This document shows positions 58,090 to 64,000 of a DNA stretch of 64,000 nt, one piece after another. Position 1 is the first letter of the stretch. Each line of letters begins with the position of its first letter. The stretch covers positions 113,402,903 through 113,466,902 of the forward strand of contig NC_084802.1 in NCBI RefSeq assembly GCF_963169125.1. The letters run 5' to 3'. This DNA comes from Humulus lupulus (Eukaryota; Streptophyta; Magnoliopsida; Rosales; Cannabaceae). The translations under genes and the position numbers were made by a program. The notes beneath the pieces are model-generated. The model did no database searches. It had not been told where the DNA came from and saw nothing but the letters and a program-made list of their open reading frames with translations.

Positions 58090-59511
58090 TTACTTGAATA
58101 ATTCGGGATACTACATTGCTGACTCAAGCTCCCAGGTCGCTTCCTCAACCCTACTATTCCTCCATAACACTTTGACTAGAGAAATCATTTTGTTCCATAG
58201 AACCTTGTCTTTTCTGTTTAAGATCTGAACTGGTCGCTCCTCATAAGACAAATCTGTCTCCAGTTACAAGTCCTCATACTTCAACACATGAGTTGTATTT
58301 GAGACGTATTTCTGAAGCACAGAAATATGGAATACGTTATGAACTCCTGACAATGATAGTGGCAAAGCCAATCTATAGGCCACCTGCCCGATCCTCTCCA
58401 GGATCTCGAAAGGTCCAATGAATCTAGGACTCGGCTTGCCCTTCTTTCCAAACCTTCTCACCCCTCGAAGTGGTGAGACTCATAGAAACACGTGGTCCCC
58501 TACCTGGAACTCCACATCCCTACGCTTAGGATCAGTGTAGCTTTTCGGTTTGCTCTGTGAAGCCAGCATTCGAGCTCGGATCTTCTCGATAGCTTCATTA
58601 TTCTTCTGAACCATATTCAGTCCCAAATACATTCTCTCACCCATCTCATCCCAATGGATGGGTAATCTACACCTCCTTCCATATAACGTCTCATATGGAG
58701 CTACTCCAATCGTTGATTGATAACTATTGTTGTACGAAAACTCAATCAACGGGAGATACTTGCTCCAAGAACCCTAGAAGTCTATCACACATGCTCTAAG
58801 CATGTCCTCCAACACCTGAATCGTCCTCTCAGACTGTCCATCAGTCTGAGGATGAAAGGCCATACTGAACTTCAACTGAGTCCCCATAGCCTTCTGCAAC
58901 CCACCCCAAAACTTGGAGGTAAAGATAGGATCCCAGTCTGATACTATAGACTTGGGAACCCCATGGAGACGTACAATCTCCCTCACATATAGCTTTGCAT
59001 ACTGATCCAAAGTATAAGTCAACTTTACTGGAAGAAAGTGATCTGACCTGGTGTATCTGTCCACTATCACCCACACCGAGTCTTGCAGCCCCACTATCCT
59101 GGGTAAACCTCCCACAAAGTCAATTGCAATGTCCTCCCATTTCCACTTAGGAATACCCAAAGGTTGTAACAATCCCGCTGGCTGCTGATGCTTAGCCTTC
59201 ACCTGTTGGCAGGTTAAACACTTGGCCACATACTCCACTACATCCTTCTTCATCCCAGGCCACCAATACAACGTCTATAGATCCTGATACTTCTTCGTGG
59301 TGCCTGGATGGAGTGAGTATGGTGTAGTATGGGATTCATCAAGTATTTCTCGCCTAATCCCCATATCAATCAGGACACAGATCCGACCCTTATAACGTAA
59401 CATCCCAGTCTCTGAAATAGAATAGTCCTTAGTTACTCCATCTAAGACATTCCCTATAACTTCCTGCAACTGTATATCAACCATCTGACCCTCCTTAATC
59501 CTCTCTAGCAA
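58090..59511 (-). pseudogene. Element C integrase and chromodomain-type end
   Basis: Minus-strand pieces in one frame, separated by stops near 58480, 58774 and 59272. They hold LRYKGRICV and [10 protein letters not shown] (zinc finger start), [40 protein letters not shown] (usual SDRD reads SDWD), FHPQTDGQSERT, NSYQSTIGVAPYETLYGRR, and GKKGKPSPRFIGPFEILERI. The final chromodomain-like part (58090-58260) is degraded. Dead. Confidence 0.88.
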
Positions 59512-60099
59512 AGTGGACTATAAAGTAATGTTGGCTAACCACCCCTCAACTAACTCTATCCATGCTCTGGACATCTCCTCAGCTAATTCTCTCGATATTT
59601 GTGTAGAGCTAAACAACTGTCCCGGGCCCCTCCGACTCAATGCATCTACTACTACATTGACTTTCCCTAGGTGATAAAGGATATCTGAATCATAATCCTT
59701 CACCAACTCTAGCCAACGCCTCTGCCTTATGTTCAAATCCTTCTGGGTGAAGAAATACTTCAAACTCTTGTGATCGGTGTATATCTCGCATTTCTCTCCA
59801 TATAGATAATGTCACCATACTTTCAGTGCAAATACCACCAATGCACTCCAGATCATGGGTAGGGTACCGCTGCTCATATTCCTTTAGCTGCCGTGATGCA
59901 TAAGCTATAACCTTCTCATTCTGCATTTGCACACATCCCAACCCAACCTCGATGTGTCACAATATACCACAAACTTTCCTCCCTCCGAAGGAAGACTCAA
60001 CACAGGTACTGTAATAAGTTGTCGCTTCAATTCCTGAAAGCTGTTCTTACACTTGTCTGACGAGGCGAACTTCAAATTCTTCTGTGTCAATTCTGTCAT
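59512..60099 (-). pseudogene. Element C RNase H
   Basis: [11 protein letters not shown] (first Asp kept) is followed by a frameshift; the next frame has [20 protein letters not shown] and THDLE; a shift back near 59810 leads to [19 protein letters not shown] and [11 protein letters not shown]. Two frameshifts and at least one stop. Confidence 0.85.
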
Positions 60100-60840
60100 T
60101 GTTGTAGCAATCTTCGAGAACCCTTACAAAAACTGCCTATAATAACCTACTAATCCAAGGAAGCTCCTAACCTCTGAGGCATTCCTTGGCCTCGGCCAAT
60201 CTCTAACCGCCTCCACCTTAGATGGATCCACCTTAATCCCATCCTCACCAACAATATGTCCATGGAACGTCACTTCTCGTAGCCAAAACTCACACTTTAA
60301 ATTTAGCGTACAATTGGTGCTCTCTCAACCTTTGCAAGACCTATCATAGATGTTGTTCATGATCTGCCTTTGAACTGGAGTACATTAGGATGTCGTCGAT
60401 AAAGACAATCAAAAACTGATCCAAGAAGTCCTTGAACACAATGTTCATCAAATCCATGAATGTTGCTGGGGTATTGGTCAAACCAAATGAGATGACTAGA
60501 AACTCATAATGCCCATACCTCATTCGGAAGGCCGTCTTCGGTATATCCTCGTCCTTGATCCTCAGCTGGTGATAACCAAATCAAAGATCAATCTTCGAGA
60601 ACACCGTCTTTCCCTGTAGCAAATCAAACAAGTCATCGATCCTTGGTAAAGGGTACTTATTCTTGATGGTCAACTTATTTAACTCCCTGTAGTCTATACA
60701 CATCCTCAGCGTCCTATCTTTCTTCTTCACAAAAAAAATCGGAGCACCCCATGGCGAGTAGCTAGGCCTGATAAACCCCAAATCCAAAAGTTCTATAACT
60801 GTATCTTCAATTCTTCAAGTTTCGGTGGTGCCATCCTATA
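60100..60840 (-). pseudogene. Element C reverse transcriptase
   Basis: N-terminal part 60581-60787 ([37 protein letters not shown]) ends in a stop. The rest is visible in broken frames, including the FIDDILMYS box near 60384-60410. Frame changes near 60290 and 60580. Confidence 0.85.
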
Positions 60841-60888
60841 TGGTGCCCTCGACACTGGCTCTGTCCCCAGTGCTGACTCGATGACGAA

Positions 60889-61185
60889 CTAAATCTCCTT
60901 GTGTAGCGGCAGCCCTAGTAAATCCTCAGGGAACACATCTAAGAACTCATGAACTAATCTGGTCTCTCTCGACCCTGTTGGTAAAACTCTGGTAGTATCC
61001 ACCACACTAGCTAGGAAACCTATACAACCTCCCTGTAATAGGTCTCTGACTCTCAATGCTGATATCATGGGTATGCGGGGTCCACATACCGCAACCATGA
61101 AAACAAAGGGATCCTCTCCCTCAGGCTCAAAACTTACCATCTTCTTCTTGAAATCAGTGGTAGCCCCATATTTGACTAGCCCATC
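60889..61185 (-). pseudogene. Element C protease, C-terminal part, cut by S4
   Basis: [40 protein letters not shown] and the linker (FPEDLLGLPLHKEI). The S4 insertion lies inside the conserved ILGMD-type block, with the missing side at 63988-64000. Confidence 0.88.
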
Positions 61186-61880
61186 TGTAACGCCCCAACT
61201 CCAGGGACCGCTACAGTGCACATTGCAAACAGTGCTAAACTCGCTAATCGAGTCGTTTGGCCATAAACGTGTGACTAAGTATGATTAGCGGTTTAGGGGT
61301 TAAAAACTTTGGTTAAGATAAAACGTTTCACTAGAACGTTTACTGTATACATTGGGATCCCAAAAATATAATTTCAGAGTTTATTACAAAAGACTATTTA
61401 CATCAAGCCGATCTAGGCGGCAAAAACAGGGTTCAGCCCTAGTTCCACTTTCAAACCTCGCCAAGTATTGGCCGAGCAGCTGCATATGTACACGTCATCA
61501 CCTAAGCTCTGCAACTCAAGGATGGTCCAGCTTCCTTTTGCCTTTACCTGCACCACAAAGCACCCGTGAGCCGAAGCCCAGCAAGAAAACTCATATGCTC
61601 ATAAACAGTCACATCATGATTTCAAGTCATATCTGGCATGCCTAGCATTCATAGCTCTATTCAGCATGCAAATGTATTCAAACAGATGCTGGGGTATCCA
61701 GGATAAGAAATCCTGGCCTTCTGATTGGAGGACTATCAAGTCGATCCTAATCAGATGAGTGACTGCCAGACAAGTCACTAACCAAATGGAAGAGTGGCTG
61801 CTAGGTTAGCCATTAGCCTTCAAGCGCTTATGATATTCATCAAATGAGTGTCGCAACACTTGAGATTCCGATAAACCATG

Positions 61881-62150
61881 CTGAGTGACCGACAAGCGAG
61901 TCACTAACTCAAATGGAAGGGTGGCTGTTGGGTAAGCCTCTAGCCTTCAATAGGTTCTGATAAACCATACTGAGTGACTGACAAGCAAGTCACTAATTCA
62001 AATGGAAGGGTGGCTGTTTGGTAAGCCTTTTAACCTTCAATAGGTTCTGGTAAACCATACTGAGTGACTGACAAGCACGTCACTGATTCAAATGGGAGAG
62101 TGGCTGCTGAGTAAGCCACTAGCCTCCAAGTGCTTATTTCATTCATCGAC
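61881..62150. repeat. 90 bp tandem repeat in S4, three copies
   Basis: Units begin tgagtgac(c/t)gacaagc at 61881, 61971 and 62061, exactly 90 bp apart, with the third copy diverging at its end. A more distant unit starts at 61756. Confidence 0.88.
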
Positions 62151-62252
62151 CCTCGGGGTCGGTCTGGCATTAATGCTCTTTGAGTCATTCAATGCTGATA
62201 GTCGATTAAATCTCATCTTTGACGGCTTGCGTGATACACGCTAAGACCGTTC

Positions 62253-62367
62253 TGACTAATGAGTCAGTGCAACGTGACTAGTGCCCAGTACCACTGCTGA
62301 ACCTGACTAATGAGTCACAGCTTCACAGTTGATACTAACACCTTTGCCAATTCTGACTAATTAGTCA
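62253..62367. repeat. Three spaced palindromes TGACTAATNAGTCA
   Basis: TGACTAATGAGTCA at 62253-62266 and 62304-62317, TGACTAATTAGTCA at 62354-62367, 50-51 bp apart. The last is a perfect 14 bp palindrome. Confidence 0.85.
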
Positions 62368-62944
62368 GTACCATGCACGAGTAAGCAATGCTATCAATGT
62401 GTATCATATGCCAATTATCCAAGAACAGGGCATCCAACATGCTTACTAAACAGTTGCCAGCATAATTATGATCATGCACAAACTCAGAGACTCAAGCTCT
62501 GACCAATCTCATTTTCATCATTCATGGCATGCCCTAATCACATGTTTCTCGTGCATCACACTTAATCATCTAGCATGCCTCGACAATAATCATATGCAAA
62601 TGGGCAAGATTGCCAAGCATTCATCATGCTATCAATGTTTACATTTAAACATTCAACATGCATCAATCATAACCATGCATGTCACATATGGGGTGCAGTT
62701 TTCTTACCTTGGGTCCAAGCACAAGTTACCAACAAATGAGCCACTAGCACGATCCTGATTCCAAGCCTCTAGTGTTAACCTAGTCACAACCAAAAATGGT
62801 GATCCAATGAGTTCAAGTTCTAAAACCAACCCTTGAACTAAAACTTAGCCTCCAAGACATCAATCCTCACTAATCCGGGTAGTAGGAATGATCCTGAGAC
62901 CTAAAACCATGTTCCCGGGGTCAAAACACCCAAACGGGCTCAAA

Positions 62945-63095
62945 AGCCTGCCTGAGCCGCGGCCCCCAGCACCACCAGAGGCAAGCACCGCAGCGCCCAA
63001 CCCAAGGGCCGCGGTGCCCAGCAAGACAGAAAAGGCACCTGCTTCTTCGAGCAAGGGCCGCGGCGCCCAAGAACAGGGCCGCGGCCCAACTTCAG
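62945..63095. repeat. GC-rich island in S4
   Basis: Five or so units around GGGCCGCGGCGCCC, homologous in position and type to 54300-54475 in element D. Confidence 0.8.
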
Positions 63096-63987
63096 GGCAG
63101 CCATTTTTCCTTCGTTTTAACCTTTTAAAACCTTCCAAAAACATGTCTAAACATTCCCAAATCATCAAATCAAAGTTCCCAAACTCCCCAATGGTCCAAA
63201 ACCACCAAAACCCGAGGTTCAAACAAACTAAAAACCCAACGATTCACAAAGTCCAATTCAAGCTTAAAAACTTTTAAAAACTTAAAACTTAAACTTGAAT
63301 TACCTCCGATTGAGTTGTTTCCAACTAAATCCTCCTGCTAATAAGCTTCTAATTATCCTTAGGATTGCTATGCCTCGATCCTCGCTCGATTCTGAGTCCT
63401 AGAACTCAAGTTATCTTCGAAAATGCGATCAGGAACGAAAAGGGAACTTTAGGGAGAGAGAACGTACAGAACATTCTTTTTATTTTCTTAAAAGGTTACT
63501 TCAAGCTTAAGTAGCTTCCAATAAAACCTAATGCTCGGGGTCCCAAAAACACCCCCGGGGTCATTATAGTCAAAACTTCCAGAATTTCCCCCTGGTCTTA
63601 CTAACTCCCAATTTATCACCAAATGTTACTTCCCATTACCCAATAACCCGGTAATGCTCTAAATACCCCTTGACTTACTCCAAGTCAAGCTTAAATCCCG
63701 TTGTGAATTTCCCACTAGCTTACCTCCTAGGATCGTCTTGTGCTGGGTAACCCTGGCATAACCAGATAATAACAAAGCACCACGCCCATTTCACATATAT
63801 GCCAAAAATGCCTGAAATGGCCAAAATATGAAAATCACCCAATTAATCACAAATGGGTTCACATGCATATTTAATACACCTAAACATGCATATTATCATT
63901 AAATAGCATAATAAAGCAATTATGGCCCTCCCGGCCTCCTAATCAAGGTCCTCGACCTTATTAGGAAATTTGGGGCATTACACCATC

Positions 63988-64000
63988 CATCCCTAAAATC
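63988..64000 (-). pseudogene. Element C protease, continuation at the window edge
   Basis: The final bases encode, on the minus strand, the ILGMD side of the protease block interrupted by S4. The element continues beyond the window. Confidence 0.7.

Larger units (their letters stand above)
58054..61185 (-). mobile_element. Element C internal region (chromovirus), continues past the window
   Basis: A purine tract complement (actatcccatcc) follows the LTR at 58054, then minus-strand pol runs right from the chromodomain end to protease. It is cut at 61185 by solo LTR S4 and resumes at 63988 for the last bases of the window. Gag and the 5' LTR lie outside. This is the base of the whole nest. Confidence 0.9.
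61186..63982 (-). mobile_element. Solo LTR S4 (2797 bp)
   Basis: TGTAACGCCCC...GGGGCATTACA flanked by a perfect CCATC duplication (61181-61185 and 63983-63987). No internal region. Same LTR family as element D (shared ggccgggagggccata block near the 5' terminus). It is longer than other LTRs here, partly because of 90 bp tandem repeats. A GC island lies at 62945-63095. Confidence 0.95.

Noticed and set aside
61881..62150. Possible CRISPR array
   Set aside because: The 90 bp units are contiguous tandem copies without short repeats and unique spacers, and the context is a plant LTR.

Overview
This window is plant nuclear DNA made almost entirely of LTR retrotransposons, most of them dead and stacked inside one another. 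I recognise no host gene, rRNA, tRNA or CRISPR array. A flowering plant is indicated by Ty3/gypsy chromovirus elements with 2.2-2.8 kb LTRs and methionine-tRNA primer sites (Tekay/Del-like), a Tat-type gypsy element with a second RNase H and an antisense gene, and a Ty1/copia element. The species cannot be read from the sequence. All divergences given are counts by eye.

Layout. 1-295: end of a minus-strand gypsy LTR sitting inside a copia LTR. 296-6577: decayed minus-strand copia element. 6578-7490: 3' remnant of another LTR element, on the plus strand. 7491-8241: nothing recognised. 8247-15373: minus-strand gypsy element A with a perfect CAAAG target duplication; its 3' side is deleted and its single gag-pol frame carries four amber codons. 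15650-19935: a 4.3 kb long-inverted-repeat (foldback-like) element whose left arm carries a 436 bp hAT-type MITE. 20119 to beyond the window end: one nest built in minus-strand gypsy element C.

The nest. The 3' LTR of C (20119-21938 plus 57506-58053) was split by a plus-strand Tat element (21939-57505). Tat was in turn hit by solo LTR S1 (22251-24712, perfect ACTTT duplication), by solo LTR S2 (32830-35197) and by plus-strand gypsy D (45037-55725). D carries solo LTR S3 (46760-49183) in gag, and its truncated left end abuts a complete non-autonomous minus-strand element (35701-45036) with two 2434 bp LTRs. C was hit again by solo LTR S4 (61186-63982, perfect CCATC duplication) inside its protease. 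LTR-pair divergence falls with nesting depth: Tat about 6%, D about 4%, the innermost non-autonomous element about 0.7%.

Most notable points. Tat carries an antisense gene with its own TATA box, three plausible introns and a coiled-coil product, less damaged than the sense genes. The non-autonomous element moved recently although its coding interior is destroyed, and it keeps a leader shared with element A. Every LTR family here, copia included, carries a short island of GC-rich palindromes in AT-rich DNA. All 11 sampled chromovirus LTR copies share a roughly 45 bp block that usually ends in a splice-donor-like sequence.
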